A stretch of DNA of 64,000 bases from Homarus americanus (Eukaryota; Arthropoda; Malacostraca; Decapoda; Nephropidae): positions 3,761,253 to 3,825,252 of the forward strand of contig NW_024735503.1 in assembly GCF_018991925.1 (NCBI RefSeq), written 5' to 3'. The notes beneath the pieces are model-generated. The model made no database searches and had not been told where the DNA came from. It was given only the letters and a program-made list of their open reading frames with translations. Below are positions 20,516 through 32,469 of this stretch, in pieces. The position numbers and the translations under genes are program-made. How positions within the stretch are numbered: the stretch's first letter is position 1; each line of letters opens with the position of its first letter.

Positions 20516-23010
20516 AAAGTAAGAGCCATAGTAAATTTACCTGCTCCAAAAAATTTCAGTGAATTGAAATCTTTCCTGGGTATGATACAGTATTATTCAA
20601 GGTTCTTGAGTGGACTTTCATCAGTTTTACCCCCTCTGCATGAACTGTTAAAGACAGGGATTCCATGGAAATGGAACAGTGCAACTCAGAAGTCATTTGA
20701 AGATTGTAAAGCTGTTCTGTCTAGCACTGATGTATTGGTCCACTATGATACCAGTAGAACACTAAAGCTTGCTTGTGATGCATCAGGCTATGAATTAGGT
20801 GCTGTCATAAGACACATAATGAATATCGGTGACGAAAGACCCATTGCATATACCTCGAGAACTCTTACCCAAAGCGAGAAAAATTATGCACAAATAGAGG
20901 CTTTGCCAATCAATTTTTGGAGTAAAGAAATTTCACCAGTATTAATATGGTAGGAATTTTGTCTTAATAACTGATCACAAGCCTCTCTTAGCAATTTTGG
21001 GTCCTAAATCACCTGTTCCTACACTTGCTGCAGCAAGAATGCAGAGATGAGCTGTGATATTGTCTGCATATGACTATGAGATACAATACAGACGTTCAGA
21101 GGATCATTCCAATGCAGATGCTTTGTCCAGGTTGCCATGTAGTGGATCAAATGATGGAGTAGAGCCTAAGGTTTATGCTGTAACCATATTAGCAGAAGAA
21201 TTTCCAGTCATCCCCAGAATGATTGCTCATGAAACTAGGAAATATGTTGTGTTAGGAAGAGTCCTGGAATATACACTATAATGGATGGCCAGAAATTTGT
21301 CCATCCTTTGACTTTCAACCATATCATTTAAGGAGATTTCAATTATGAGTAGAACAGGGATGTGTGTTGTGGGGTATGAGAGTGTTAATTCCACAGTGTT
21401 TTAGAGGGCAGATTTTGAATGAACTGCATTTTGAACATCCAGGTATATGTGCTATGAAAGCATTGGCCAGAAGTTTTGTATGGTGGCCTAAACTGGATGA
21501 TGCAATAGAAATGATGGTACATGAGTGCTCGGTTTGTCAGAATGTTAGGAGTATGCCACCTAGCACACCTTTGAAAATCTGGAAATGCCCTACCCCTCCC
21601 TTCCAAAGAGTAAACATTGTTCTAGGCATAAAGCATATGGGCCTAGACATATATTATATTGGGTAAGAGTAGCGAAACCCAATTGTAGTTTCTGCTTTTA
21701 TTAAAAAAAGTATTGTTTATATAATTCCTGAGTGTAGATTAACCGTAACTTCCTCTATTTATGAGTGTGACGGGAGAGGACTGTTGCTACGTAAATAGAT
21801 CGTTTAATCATGTCCGTTTGATGTAAGATTATGAGTGTGACTGCCATGAGTAGTGAGTGACCCATCTAGGGAGAACGGAATAGGCTCGTCGTCCTCCCCC
21901 GAAGGAAGACGGAGCCATTCACGACGGCTCTCAAATAACGTTTTCCTCTAGTCAAAGATATCAAACTACTGCCAGCTTTGGGTGGCCAGAAAGCCGGTTA
22001 CTAAATGCCTTAACTCAGCATAATATGACGTGGCTTCCAGTGGGCACACCCTATCACGTGCACTGAACATGTCACCTCATAGCCAGTGGAAAGTTACAGG
22101 GGATGAATCAGTATATAAATCAAATGTAATTAACCCATTTATATAATTCTTCTGTTTATAAGGGAACAGACAAATTTCTTGCATTAATTGACAGTCATTC
22201 AAGGTGGATTGATTTTAAGCACATGTACAGTACTAATGCTGGTAGCACCATTGATGAATTAAGATTAATATTTGCTGAACACGGAATACCAGAAGAGGTA
22301 GTATCTGACAATGGTCCTTCATTCCAATCATTAGAGTTTAAAAACTTCTTGAGACTCAACGTTGTAAAGCTTGTACTGACCCCACCCTATCATCTTTCTC
22401 TAATGGTGTAGCTGAGACATCAGTTAGAATTGTAAAGGAAGCACTTTCCAAGCAGGTAATTCAAGGAACTGTAGGAAAATCAATGAAACGCGGACTAGCA
22501 AATTTCTTACTCAGATACAGAACCACGCCACATAGTGTGACAGGATGTACTCCTGCAGAGTTAATGGTGAAGAGACAGTTGAGAACAAGATTAAGTTTAG
22601 TTAAGCCAAGTCTGTTTGAAGTTGTAGAGAGGAAACAAGCTCAACAAAAGATGTATCATGATAAGAGTTCCAATGAAAGAGTGTTCAAGGTAAATGATAG
22701 GGTGAGAGTTAGGAACATGGCTAAAGGTTATGGTACTGTACATGCAAAGTGGATAACTGGTGTCATTAACAAGGTATGTGGATCTAGGACATATTTAGTG
22801 AAATGTAGTAACTCCTTGAGATATGTTCATGTTCATCACATCATTCAGGCACATGACGATATGAATGTAGCACCAGAACATGATGATAAACTTGACACAG
22901 TTGCAGATGATCATCATGGTGCTGAGGTCAAAGATCATACTTTCGAGCATCCACTCACTGTGTCAACTGACCGTAGTGATGATACGTCTGTCACTGAGTT
23001 AGGAGACCTG
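20483..23010 (+). pseudogene. G2 RNase H and integrase, split by Z
   Basis: RNase H region: LPAPKNFSELKSFLGMIQYY, then LKLACDASGYELGAV and ERPIAYTSRTLTQSEKNYAQ. Frame breaks near 20940 and 21060. Integrase begins with a zinc finger (LHFEHPG ... CSVCQ, 21430-21540). The core is cut by Z after LGIK (about 21634) and resumes at 22165 with DKFLALIDSHSRWIDF, then VVSDNGPSFQS. The C-terminus matches G1 (GCTPAELMVKRQL, KVNDRVRVRNMAKGYG). At least five lesions prevent expression. Confidence 0.87.
21636..22155. mobile_element. Element Z copy 1 (non-autonomous)
   Basis: About 510 bases that split the integrase gene of G2 and match 40635-41110 in reverse complement. The ends (ATATTATATTGGGT and, inverted, ATTATATAAATGGGTT) look like imperfect inverted repeats. 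Inside are GCGAAACCCAATTG, CTCAAATAACGTTTTCCTCT and TCACCTCATAGCCAGTGGAA. It has no coding capacity. Superfamily not identified. Confidence 0.65.
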
Positions 23011-23185
23011 TAATGAAATTAGACCTCTGATTATCTGAATTGTGAACAGGCCTTTCAAAACTGTTTAGTTAGGAAGTTTTATTTCTTGTGTTGTATTCTC
23101 TTCTTCCCTGCCATATGTAATTCTGCAAGTTTTGTTTATTTAGGATTTGTAGCAGCCATGCTTTCTTTTTGAAAGGGAGAAATAG

Positions 23186-23350
23186 TGTTATATATGTGTA
23201 TGTTTATATGCTGCCTTTATTGATTATATATACATTACATATTGTAATCACAAATGCGTTAGGCACGTGGTACGAGAACAACAACAATAAACCACCTGAA
23301 TAAGAGTCAGCATGTGGCTTCTCATTCTCCCATTAAAGCATGTAACATAC
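23186..23350 (+). repeat. G2 3' LTR, first part
   Basis: TGTTATATATGTGTATG after GAAAGGGAGAAATAG; diverged from the G1 LTRs. It stops at ATAC (23347-23350), which is duplicated at 26105 on the other side of R, followed by the last bases TACA. Confidence 0.85.
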
Positions 23351-24292
23351 TGTAGTGGATTTCTCCCCTACAAACGCTGTTTGTCGCTGAGTAGCCGACC
23401 CCACCAATTCCCCAGTGTATGCCTCGTGGTCTAGGTCAACCAGCGCCGCCATACATCACGGAGCTGGGGTCAACTACTAAGCCACGCCCACCCCCCGCTA
23501 TTTAAGACCTGACCTCGTGGTGATTACCCTCCCAGCTATATCAGCCAGGAAGAAGTAATTGAACCACCTCCTGCCTCAACATACACATTTCTACATAAAA
23601 CATTACTAGAGGAATAAAGATGAGAGTGACCAACCAGCTCCACTAAGAACCTGGCAGGCCTCTCCATACAGTGTCCCTTTAGATTAACACAACTAACACT
23701 TAACTAACACCTAAAAAAAAAAATGTGACTACCCTCCCAGTTACACAAGGACCTGGGCGGGCTCACTAACTCCAACAATAACAAATAATAATAATAAGCA
23801 GCATTATATAAATAAACCAATATTAATACAAAGGTCTGACGACCCAAGGGAGCAGAACAAAGACAAAACACCAATAAGAAAGATGAAGCGATCTGGTTGA
23901 GCCCAGATTCTTTCTACTCCTACTGTATTTCAGTTTCACCACTTTTCCTTCAACTCCTAATAATCTTCTTTCACCTCTTAACTAAAGACTTCGTATCGTA
24001 TCGACCTGTCTCTTTCTACCTACACCAACCAGCCAGCAACACCTCCTCCTCCGCCGCTGCCTGCCGGCCTGCCTGGCGGTCCTCCTCCCGCCGGCGAGCA
24101 TGGCGACCCACAAGCTGTCCTTCTCTGAGCATCCTCACCAACCAGCTCTCTCTACATCACGCTTGTAACCATGCTGCCTTCCCAGCACCAAGCTGCATTG
24201 TACATCCAATACAACATGTATATAGAGAGCACATTGTGAGTTTCCTTTCTCCATTCCATCCTGAGTGTGAACCAAACATCCTGAACCCCACA
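23351..24292 (+). repeat. R 5' LTR
   Basis: 942 bases. Compared with the 3' LTR it contains an extra block of about 480 bases (roughly 23522-24003, after GACCTCGTGGTGA) that the 3' LTR lacks, while the 3' LTR contains an antisense R2 solo LTR. A TATTTAAG box lies near 23500. Confidence 0.85.
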
Positions 24293-24492
24293 AATGGTGA
24301 CCCCGGAGATTCGCACTCACACAGGATGGAGGAGAAACTGATCACGCTCCCAGTCTTCAAGCAACATGGAAGACTGGCTTATCCACCAGAAGCAGCTCTC
24401 ATCGGCTCTACAGCTACTGTCTCTACACCGCAGGTTAGACACCCTAGAGCAGCTCTGCTACTCTAAGCAGACAGCTCCTCTTCCTGACCCCA

Positions 24493-24990
24493 GACCCCAG
24501 CACACCCGTCCTGCCTCAGACGCCGACCCCGGCCCAGCAGTAACCCCTGCCGCCCCTGACGCGGCCTCTGTTCCTGAGTGCGGACCCACACACCCCTCTT
24601 TTCTCCCTCAGGTACTCCCTGCTAATGTCCTGCACCCTGCTGCTGTCGTGGACCCAGCTGCTGTCACGAGCCCTCATCCGCTTCTGCTGACGCAGCCCCT
24701 GCTCCTGACCCAGGCCCACACACCCCAGCAGGCGCATCTACCGACCCCAGCACACCCGTCCTGCCTCAGACGCCGACCCCGGCCCAGCAGTAACCCCTGC
24801 CGGGCCTGACGCGGCCTCTGTTCCTGAGTGCGGACCCACACACCCCTCTTTTCTCCCTCAGGTACTCCCTGCTAATGTCCTGCACCCTGCTGCTGTCGTG
24901 CACCCAGCTGCTGTCATGAGCCCTAATCCGCTTCTGCTGACGCAGCCCCTGCTCCTGGCCCAGGCCCACACACCCCAGCAGGCGCATCTG
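24493..24990 (+). repeat. 250-base tandem repeat inside R (two copies)
   Basis: Units start at 24493 and 24743 with GACCCCAGCACACCCGTCC and end CAGCAGGCGCATCT. Nearly identical units in two copies occur inside R2 (29849 and 30099). The sequence is C-rich and open in several frames, which makes spurious long reading frames; none is conserved as protein. Confidence 0.9.
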
Positions 24991-25224
24991 ACGACTCTGT
25001 ACCTGCCGTGAGAAAAGCACAACATTCATCGCCTCCACACACCCTTTTCTCCCTTTTTACTCCCACAGATATTGTGTATCTAGACAGTTGTCCCCAGCGA
25101 CCGGCTCATCCACGCCATCGCCGTTGTCTCACATGAGGCATGCACCGCCCGTTCTGCCTCACGTGTGCTATGCAACCCTGCAGACAACAAGGCTCCTACA
25201 CCGCCTGGAGGGAAGGGGGAGTAT

Positions 25225-26104
25225 TGTAGTGGATTTCTCCCCTACAAACGCTGTTTGTCGCTGAGTAGCCGACCCCACCAATTCCCCAGTGTATGCCTCG
25301 TGGTCTAGGTCAACCAGCGCCGCCATACATCACAGAGCCGGGGTCAACTACTTAGCTACGCCTACCCCCCGCTATTTAAGACCTGACCTCGTGGTGACCT
25401 GTCTCTTTCTACCTACACCAACCAGCCAGCAACACCTCCACCTCCTCCGCCGCTGCCTGGCGGTCCTTGCTCCTGCTGGCGAGCATGGCGACCCACAAGC
25501 TGTTGTAGGGTTTCGTGATATAATGTTGTCTAGCACTCAGGATGGATGGAAACTCTAAGGTGGTGGTTTTCTTATATAATATAAGTTATATGGTAGACAG
25601 TCTGGTGGGTCGCCATGCTCGCCGGCGGGAGCGAGGACCGCCAGGCAGGCGGAGGAGAAGCGAGGGCCGCCAGGCAGCAGCGGAGGAGGAGGTGTTGCGT
25701 GTTCAAGAAGAGAGGCCAGAATGAATCTTAATGGAGACAGAGCTTATATACACAGCAGCCGGAAGTAAACCCGCCGGTTTCTCGACTCCGTTGCTAGGGA
25801 AGACGTGGCTGGTTGCTAGGATACTGTGGCATCTGGTGACGCCCCCCCCTGGGCCGCTCGTTTGGTTGCTAGGATACTGTGGCATTGGAATGCGGCTACG
25901 CAGTTGTAGGGGAGACGTCCACTACACTGTCCTTCTCTGAGCATCCTCACCAACCAGCTCTCTCTACATCACGCTTGTAACCATGCTGCCTTCCCAGCAC
26001 CAAGCTGCATTGTACATCCAATACAACATGTATACAGAGAGCACCTTGTGAGTTTCCTTTCTCCATTCCATCCTGAGTGTGAACCAAACATCCTGAACCC
26101 CACA
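25225..26104 (+). repeat. R 3' LTR, carrying an R2 solo LTR
   Basis: Same ends as the 5' LTR. It is interrupted at CTGT by the antisense R2 LTR at 25504-25926. Confidence 0.85.
25504..25926 (-). mobile_element. Solo LTR of the R2 family, antisense
   Basis: Starts TGTAGGGTTTCGTGATAT and ends GGAGACGTCCACTACA, the reverse complement of the R2 LTR (29192-29685). It is flanked by CTGT (25500-25503 and 25927-25930), a 4-bp target duplication. The uninterrupted R 5' LTR shows the empty site CAAGCTGTCCTTC near 24113. Confidence 0.9.
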
Positions 26105-27169
26105 ATACTACACTCTGCACCAATTGTTTCGGTTTACGGAGATATCACTGTATTTTACTATTTTGTATGTTTTGTAGAATTGAAATTGTATATAATTTTG
26201 CTATACGTCAAATTTTTGTTAGCGATCTGGAAAGATTCAGACATGAATCTGGGAAACTGTTTTTTTCACGAGTGGCATCACTGAAAACAACCCTCCGTCC
26301 AGTTAGGATTGGGGAGGACTTTGCAACATCCAGCTTGACTGTATCAAGAACTTTCGTCTGGGACTGTACCTTCTTTGTATCGTATATACTCTCGACAACA
26401 ATGTATGTTGTATATTTAGCCCACAACACCTAAAAGTATATTGTAATGATCACTGCAACACTTGTTATGTATGTACATTATTATCATATATAAGGAAATC
26501 TACCTGAATGTTATTAAGATTTGGCAACAATGACACGTGTAGTCAGACGGTCAGTGATGTAAAGTAATTGAGTACATATGGGTGTGTAAAACACTATGTA
26601 TTAATTTTTCACTTATTGCTGTGATCAATGATTGAATATCAAAGTAATTTACCACATTTCCCGATCAATAACACGTAATATTTGCAATAGGGACACATAT
26701 CAAACTCAATGTTTTGTAGGTGTATGTGGGCTTTAGTATGACTCTCATTACACTTATAACACTTATTACATTTATTTACTGAATTATCTGCATGCCACTC
26801 TTTGTTGCCTGGTTCTCAGCCAATACATATACAAGCAGTATCAGTCTTTTTTTTACATAACTTATTTCTATGCATATATTCCCACTACACACACACACAT
26901 TTAAAACAAACACACACATATACATACACAAACACACACACTAGGAGTCAGGCTTGTACAAAAGAGCGAGCTCTGCAGCCTCTTCAAGGGATAAGAAAGG
27001 TCACCTATGTGATACACTTCTTGCTTGCATCAGGTGGTAATTGACTCATGATCCTGTGATGTGTGGCAGCAGTGTTGTCAAAACATAGGCCTAGTGTTGT
27101 TTGAACCACTTAATAAAAATCAAGCTACTTGTACTGCATGGTATGCCATGAGGTACTGGTAATATTTCA

Positions 27170-27251
27170 TCACGGATATATCCGTGATCTGCACTACCCG
27201 ATAGCTATTGTTTATCATGGATATATCCGTGATTGATGCCCAGTGGGTTAA
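27170..27251. repeat. Paired palindromes next to GGGTTAA
   Basis: TCACGGATATATCCGTGA (27170-27187) is a perfect 18-base palindrome; TCATGGATATATCCGTGA (27215-27232) is its near copy. They are followed by CCCAGTGGGTTAA at 27239-27251. A CCC..GGG end next to TTAA is what a piggyBac-type terminus looks like, but no second end was found. Confidence 0.45.
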
Positions 27252-28691
27252 GGATATGCTTTGTGACATTTAAAGACATTTAGGGGAAGTATTTTTTTTT
27301 TATCATGGGAGTCTATGGGAAAATGTGATCCTATTTACAAAAGTTTTTCTAGGAACAGAACCCTCTCATAAACTGAGAATGCCTGTAAATGAAAGTTAAG
27401 GATACTGTATAAGTGTGTATGGTTATTTCCATGTGTTGTCTTATCCCGTTTGTCAATCTTCACACTTCTCTTGCACCATCTCTCCAGTTATCACCCCATG
27501 ATCCTCCCCATACAATAGCAAAAAGTCAAGACAAAAATATTTACTTACACATTAAAAAATGTGAATCACCTTTTACACTGAGATTGTGTTACAGCCAAGT
27601 ACAAAACATGAGGATATGCAAGATAGGCCAGTCATAAGAACTAACAGTAGATAAATAAAAATACACTGTAGTCTCAAAGAACTCCATTTTTCCTTAACTT
27701 TTTACCTGTGATTTTCCTTATGTTGATTCCCTGAACAAAGGAGTACCTTCCATATAAACACATTCACCAACTTTCACTCCAAATGTTTAAAAATAAAACT
27801 TTTATTCATTTTGTCACCACATATCTCACTAATTACATACATATATACTGAGAGAAGGATCCTTAGGTCTAATGGACTGCTACAGACAATGTGGATACGG
27901 TACACCCAATACAAAGCCTCTGATACACATGGCACATGTGCAAATCAGTGACCCATAGGACAGGATGTGAGTATTGTATCCACTTGGCTGCTGCACCCCA
28001 CATGTGGAACACACACACTAATACTACGTTAAACATACAGTATATTTGCCTGACTTCTATTACAATTCAATCCTTAAGCACTTGGCATGTTGTAATCCTC
28101 ACCAATTTTCAGTCTCTTATGGCTCTCTGGTCACCCTCAGTTCTGTCCTAGATTATGAACGCATCTCACAATGTTTATGCTAAACGGGTTTAAAACAGTC
28201 AACAACATATATTGTAGCGTACTGTATTGTGGCCAGTAGTCAATTATCTTTAGATGTCTATTATCTCTTTGTATGGCCACACAACGTACGTACATGTAGA
28301 TATCTCACACTCAGGAATGAGGTAGAATAGAAACTCACGATGCGTTTTCTGTATATATATTGTTGTACAGAGTAGTGCTAAGGAGTTACTAGGTGAGGTG
28401 TAGCTTGCTCAGAGTTCCTGTAGGGCGAGGAGCTCTCTGAGGAAGCTGGGTGGTGAGGTGCTGGAGATAAAAGGGCAATGGCTTGCCATGGGAAGGGAGA
28501 GAAGAGGTAAGGTAGAAGGAAAGTTATGAAACGGGAAGTAAAGTACTAGAGAATAAGAGCAGGTGGGCTATCCACCTAGTAGAGACGATTTGATTGGCTG
28601 TGGTGAAGGCCGCACTAAGAGGTCGCCCGAGCTCGAGGGAACAGGGGGGGAGGAGGCTAAGCTAGCTAGCAAGGGGTTGTTAGTTATTGTG

Positions 28692-28853
28692 TTAGTTGGA
28701 GAGGTCTACTAGGTCTTTGTGTAACTAGTAGAAAACTCTCATCTTTTATCTTATTGGCGTCAATAACTTTTTTTTATGCTGTGGTGTATAATTGTGTAAG
28801 TTGGAGAGGTCTGCTAGGTCCTTGTGTAACTAGTAGAATACTCTCATCTTTTG
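28692..28853. repeat. 58-base direct repeats, 104-base spacing
   Basis: Two copies of GTTGGAGAGGTCTRCTAGG ... GTAACTAGTAGAAWACTCTC ATCTTTT. Short and of unknown origin. Confidence 0.6.
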
Positions 28854-28879
28854 ATTACTGTTTAGTGTACAATAGTTCT

Positions 28880-29191
28880 GGCTCTTGAGGGTTATGGAGA
28901 AGGCTTTTTGGGCACCAGCTGTGTGATCTTGTGGTGTCCTCTGTTTTTAGTCGATTATATATTTCGTCTTCCATGACTTCTAGTTTGTGCCATACTGCCT
29001 GTGCTTGGCTGTATGTTCTTATGTTCAGTGGTAAAATGTTGTAATTTTCGTGAAGCTCTTTAATTTTGGTTGTGTATGGGGGACGTCGTTTGGAGGCTCT
29101 GCGGATGGCTTTGTTTTGTGTTGCCTGGAGTTTTAATTGGTTGGTAAGGCTGATCGTGTTTAATGGTATTGGCGGGTATTCAAGATGGGGG
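28880..29191 (-). pseudogene. Jockey-like LINE RT, C-terminal fragment
   Basis: Minus-strand frame, open over its whole length: HLEYPPIPLNTISLTNQLKL, QATQNKAIRRASKRRPPYTT, then IRTYSQAQAVWHKLEV. The same region of the Jockey-like LINE at 55.6 kb reads VLEYPHIPL ... LHSFQNKCLRSASG, which confirms the family though not the same subfamily. The upstream part of the LINE is cut off at 29191, where the R2 5' LTR starts, and is not found beyond R2. Confidence 0.8.
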
Positions 29192-29685
29192 TGTAGTGGA
29201 CGTCTCCCCTACAACTGCGTATCCGCATTCCAATGCGACAGTATCCTAGCAACCAAACGAGCGGCCCAGGGGGGGGGGGCGTCACCAGCTCCTACCGTAT
29301 CCTAGCAACGGAGTCGAGAAACCGGCGAGTTCCCACGGTTTACTTCCGGCTGCTGTGTATATAAGCTCTGTCTCTCCATTAAGATTCATTCTGGCCTCGG
29401 TTCCTGAACACGCAACACCTCCTCCAAGCAAGCTCCTCGCTGTCCAGCTCTCATTCAACCTGGAGGCCAGCAACAGGCAACATCTCCTCTAACAAAGCTC
29501 CTGCACATCTACCTCCTTCAGCACGCTACTCACTGAACGTGTCTACTGAGCAGCTCCTCACCACACGGCATCTCCAGCACCAGACTGTCTTTCATATAAC
29601 TTGTATTATATAAGAAAACCACCACCTTAGAGTCTCCATCCATCCATCCTGAGTGCTAGACAACATAATATCACGAAACCCTACA
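29192..29685 (+). repeat. R2 5' LTR
   Basis: Contains a TGTATATAAG promoter-like box near 29357 and ends AACCCTACA before the PBS-like TGGTGACTCC. Confidence 0.88.
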
Positions 29686-29848
29686 AATGGTGACTCCCGG
29701 AGATTCGCACTCACACAGGATGGAGGAGAAACTGATCACGCTCCCAGTCTTCAAGCAGCATAGAAGACTGGCTTATCCACACAGAAGCAGCTCTGCTACT
29801 CTAAGCAGACACCAGCTCCTCTTCCTGCCCCAAGCACCACATCCTACC

Positions 29849-30346
29849 GACCCCAGCACACCCGTCCTGCCTCAGACGCCGACCCCGGCCCAGCAGTAAC
29901 CCCTGCCGCCCCTGACGCGGCCTCTGTTCCTGAGTGCGGACCCACACACCCCTCTTTTCTCCCTCAGGTACTCCCTGCTAATGTCCTGCACCCTGCTGCT
30001 GTCGTGGACCCAGCTGCTGTCACGAGCCCTCATCCGCTTCTGCTGACGCAGCCCCTGCTCCTGACCCAGGCCCACACACCCCAGCAGGCGCATCTACCGA
30101 CCCCAGCACACCCGTCCTGCCTCAGACGCCGACCCCGGCCCAGCAGTAACCCCTGCCGCCCCTGACGCGGCCTCTGTTCCTGAGTGCGGACCCACACACC
30201 CCTCTTTTCTCCCTCAGGTACTCCCTGCTAATGTCCTGCACCCTGCTGCTGTCGTGGACCCAGCTGCTGTCACGAGCCCTCATCCGCTTCTGCTGACGCA
30301 GCCCCTGCTCCTGACCCAGGCCCACACACCCCAGCAGGCGCATCTG
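29849..30346 (+). repeat. 250-base tandem repeat inside R2 (two copies)
   Basis: Units at 29849 and 30099, the same sequence as in R. Confidence 0.9.
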
Positions 30347-30581
30347 ACGACTCTGTACCTGCCGTGAGGGAAGCACAACATTCATCGCCTCCACACACCC
30401 TTTTTCTCCCTCTCTTCTCCCACAGATAGTGTGTATCTAGACAGTTGTATCCAGCGACAGGCTCATCCACGCCATCGCCGTTGTCTCACATGAGGCATGC
30501 ACCGCCCGTTCTGCCTCACATGTGCTAAGCAACTCTGCAGACAACAAGTCTCCTACACCGCCTGGAGGGAAGGGGGAGTAT

Positions 30582-31016
30582 TGTAGTGGACGTCTCCCCT
30601 ACAACTGCGTATCCGCATTCCAATGCCACAGTATCCTAGCAACCAGCCACCTGCTACGTCTTCCCTAGCAACAGAAACCGGCGAGTTCCCACGGGTTTAC
30701 TTCCAGCTGCTGTGTATATAAGCTCTGTCTCTCCATTAAGATTCATTCTGGCCTCGGTTCCTGAACACGCAACACCTCCTCCAAGCAAGCTCCTCGCTGT
30801 CCAGCTCTCATTCAACCTGGAGGCCAGCAACAGGCAACATCTCCTCTAACGAAGCTCCTGCACATCTACCTCCTTCAGCACGCTACTCACCGAACGTGTC
30901 TACTGAGCAGCTCCTCACCACACGGCATCTCCAGCACCAGACTGTCTTTTATATAACTTATATTATATAAGAAAACCACCACCTTAGAGTTTCCATCCAT
31001 CCATCCTGAGTGCTAG
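30582..31016 (+). repeat. R2 3' LTR, main part
   Basis: Matches the 5' LTR with a deletion near 30655. It breaks at CTAG (31013-31016) in GAGTGCTAG; the remaining 26 bases resume at 32474 after the second CTAG. Confidence 0.85.
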
Positions 31017-32469
31017 TGTCATGATCGTGATAATGGCTAACCTGAAAACCTTAAGGATTCATCTTACGCTCAAACGTCCACAAAACCTTCTGAGTCCCCC
31101 AGTGGAAACGTCCCCCGTTTTCTCTGTTGCCCCGTCTTTGTCTTAAGGGAACTTTGAATATAATCCACGGATTTCGTAGCCGACGCTGTATGTTGGGACC
31201 TGTTGCCATCCAACCCTTTGTAATCAATTTAATTTTGCTTTTGATATCTGAGTCAGAGCATTGCTAGTGAAGATAATAGTAGGGAATGAAACTGAGTTCA
31301 TAATCTCAGTTTCAACGTCAGAGTGTACAGTAAATTAATTCATCGGAATAGAAGTAGGTGGGCCCCCTGGTCTGTTTTGAGTAAGGGCCCCGCGGGCATT
31401 TCTACCTTTAGTGAGTTCCCGTCCCTTCATCCATACAGGTATGCCATTCCACTCTGTGTTGTAATTCGCCCTTCTTTAAGTGATTTGACCCAATTGATAG
31501 TTGATTGTGCAAGTGTTACAGTAACGTAGTTGATATGCTCTGAGTGAAGTCATATTTACGTCTTTAACGTCCCCTGAAACGTGATGTTGTTGTCACCGTT
31601 AGTGAGTGCCCGTCCCTTCATCCATACAGGTCCCTAACGCAGCCTAGGCCGTGTCTGTAGCGTGGATGTTGTATCCACAATGTCTGGGGAGATGTCCGAG
31701 GTCCAGTAGGATCAGTTACCTTTGTGAGACCCGGCCGTCAGACACTTCAGACTACCTATAGCCCCCATAGCTAGCTCGTCTGGCCCTAACGCTCGGCCTG
31801 CGAGGTGACCCCGGATCACCACGCCACACACCACTACCAGCCCCATCATTGGTGGATGAGTGTCTAACTCAGTAGGGCTATTTGTGTGGTGGAATTAATC
31901 CACTGGGATCTTCAGAGTTCGTCGGAAAGTGCTCCATGGTGGCTGGACCCCATGGCTGTTGCTTGAGTATCACCCCTGGCGACTGAGTGTTGTAGTGGCA
32001 GTTGCCCTGGTTTTTATGGTGCTAAGTGACTATAAGAGTTGGGTGTTATTGAGTATGTCCACCCAGTAGGGTTGGAAGTGTTATTATGTCCACCCAGTAG
32101 TGGTGTGAGTATGTTGAGCCTGAGGGCCTATTACTAGATTTCGTCTGTTGGTACAAATAAATTCTTTCTCCTAATTTCATATTCATGTTTAAATAAATTT
32201 TGTATTTGTATAATTGTGTCTATTATTTACCTACAATATTTACCGTTATTTCTTCCCTATTGCTTGATACTATCATTACATCTACCCACAAGCCTCCTCT
32301 CGTCACGCTACCAATGGTAATAAGCATGAGAGTAGAAGGAATTGTTACTGGCACACAGAGGCCCTCATAAAAGGTGGCAGTAGTGGCCCTCATAAATGGT
32401 GGCAGTCCAGGCCCTCATAAATGGTGGCAGTCCAGGCCCTCATAAATGGTGGCAGCCCAGGCCCTCATA
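31017..32469. mobile_element. 1.45 kb insertion in the R2 3' LTR
   Basis: Flanked by CTAG on both sides, so it is a real insertion with a 4-bp target duplication. It starts TGTCATGATCGTGATAATGG and contains an internal repeat of GTCCCTTCATCCATACAGGT (near 31420 and 31609). The last 110 bases are copies of a short tandem unit. TG at the start suggests an LTR, but the right end is CATA rather than CA. No protein is encoded. Confidence 0.65.

Larger units (their letters stand above)
23351..26104 (+). mobile_element. Non-autonomous LTR element R
   Basis: LTRs at 23351-24292 and 25225-26104 start TGTAGTGGATTTCTCC and end AACCCCACA, with a 4-bp duplication ATAC. The internal 930 bases begin AATGGTGACCCCGGAGATTC (PBS-like), carry a two-copy 250-base tandem repeat and end with the purine tract GGAGGGAAGGGGGAG. 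There is no gag or pol, so it must have relied on enzymes supplied by another element. Confidence 0.88.
18488..26112 (+). mobile_element. Gypsy element G2, same family as G1, 5' truncated
   Basis: Homologous to G1 from gag codon 5 onward but lacking the 5' LTR and leader; the break lies near 18495. It keeps the RNase H and integrase regions that G1 lost. It is interrupted by element Z (about 21636-22155) and its 3' LTR is split by element R. The last eight bases of that LTR (ATACTACA) reappear at 26105-26112 after R. Confidence 0.88.
26113..28875. other. Unassigned sequence with minor repeats
   Basis: No convincing gene. Contents: a (CA)-rich patch near 26888-26940; two palindromes near 27170-27232; a C-poor AT-rich stretch; and a pair of 58-base direct repeats (28692 and 28796, TTGGAGAGGTCTRCTAGGTC). 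A single frame of 88 codons at 26167 has no recognised motif and I leave it out. Confidence 0.4.

Noticed and set aside
23897..24466. Frame of 189 codons spanning the R 5' LTR and interior
   Set aside because: It crosses the LTR boundary and has no counterpart in R2, so it is not conserved.
24366..24809. Proline-rich frame of 147 codons in element R and its opposite-strand counterparts
   Set aside because: They lie in the C-rich 250-base tandem repeat of a non-autonomous LTR element; open frames exist on both strands, as expected from composition.
26167..26433. Small gene of 88 codons downstream of G2
   Set aside because: No recognised domain, no splice or promoter evidence, and the + strand context is repeat-derived.
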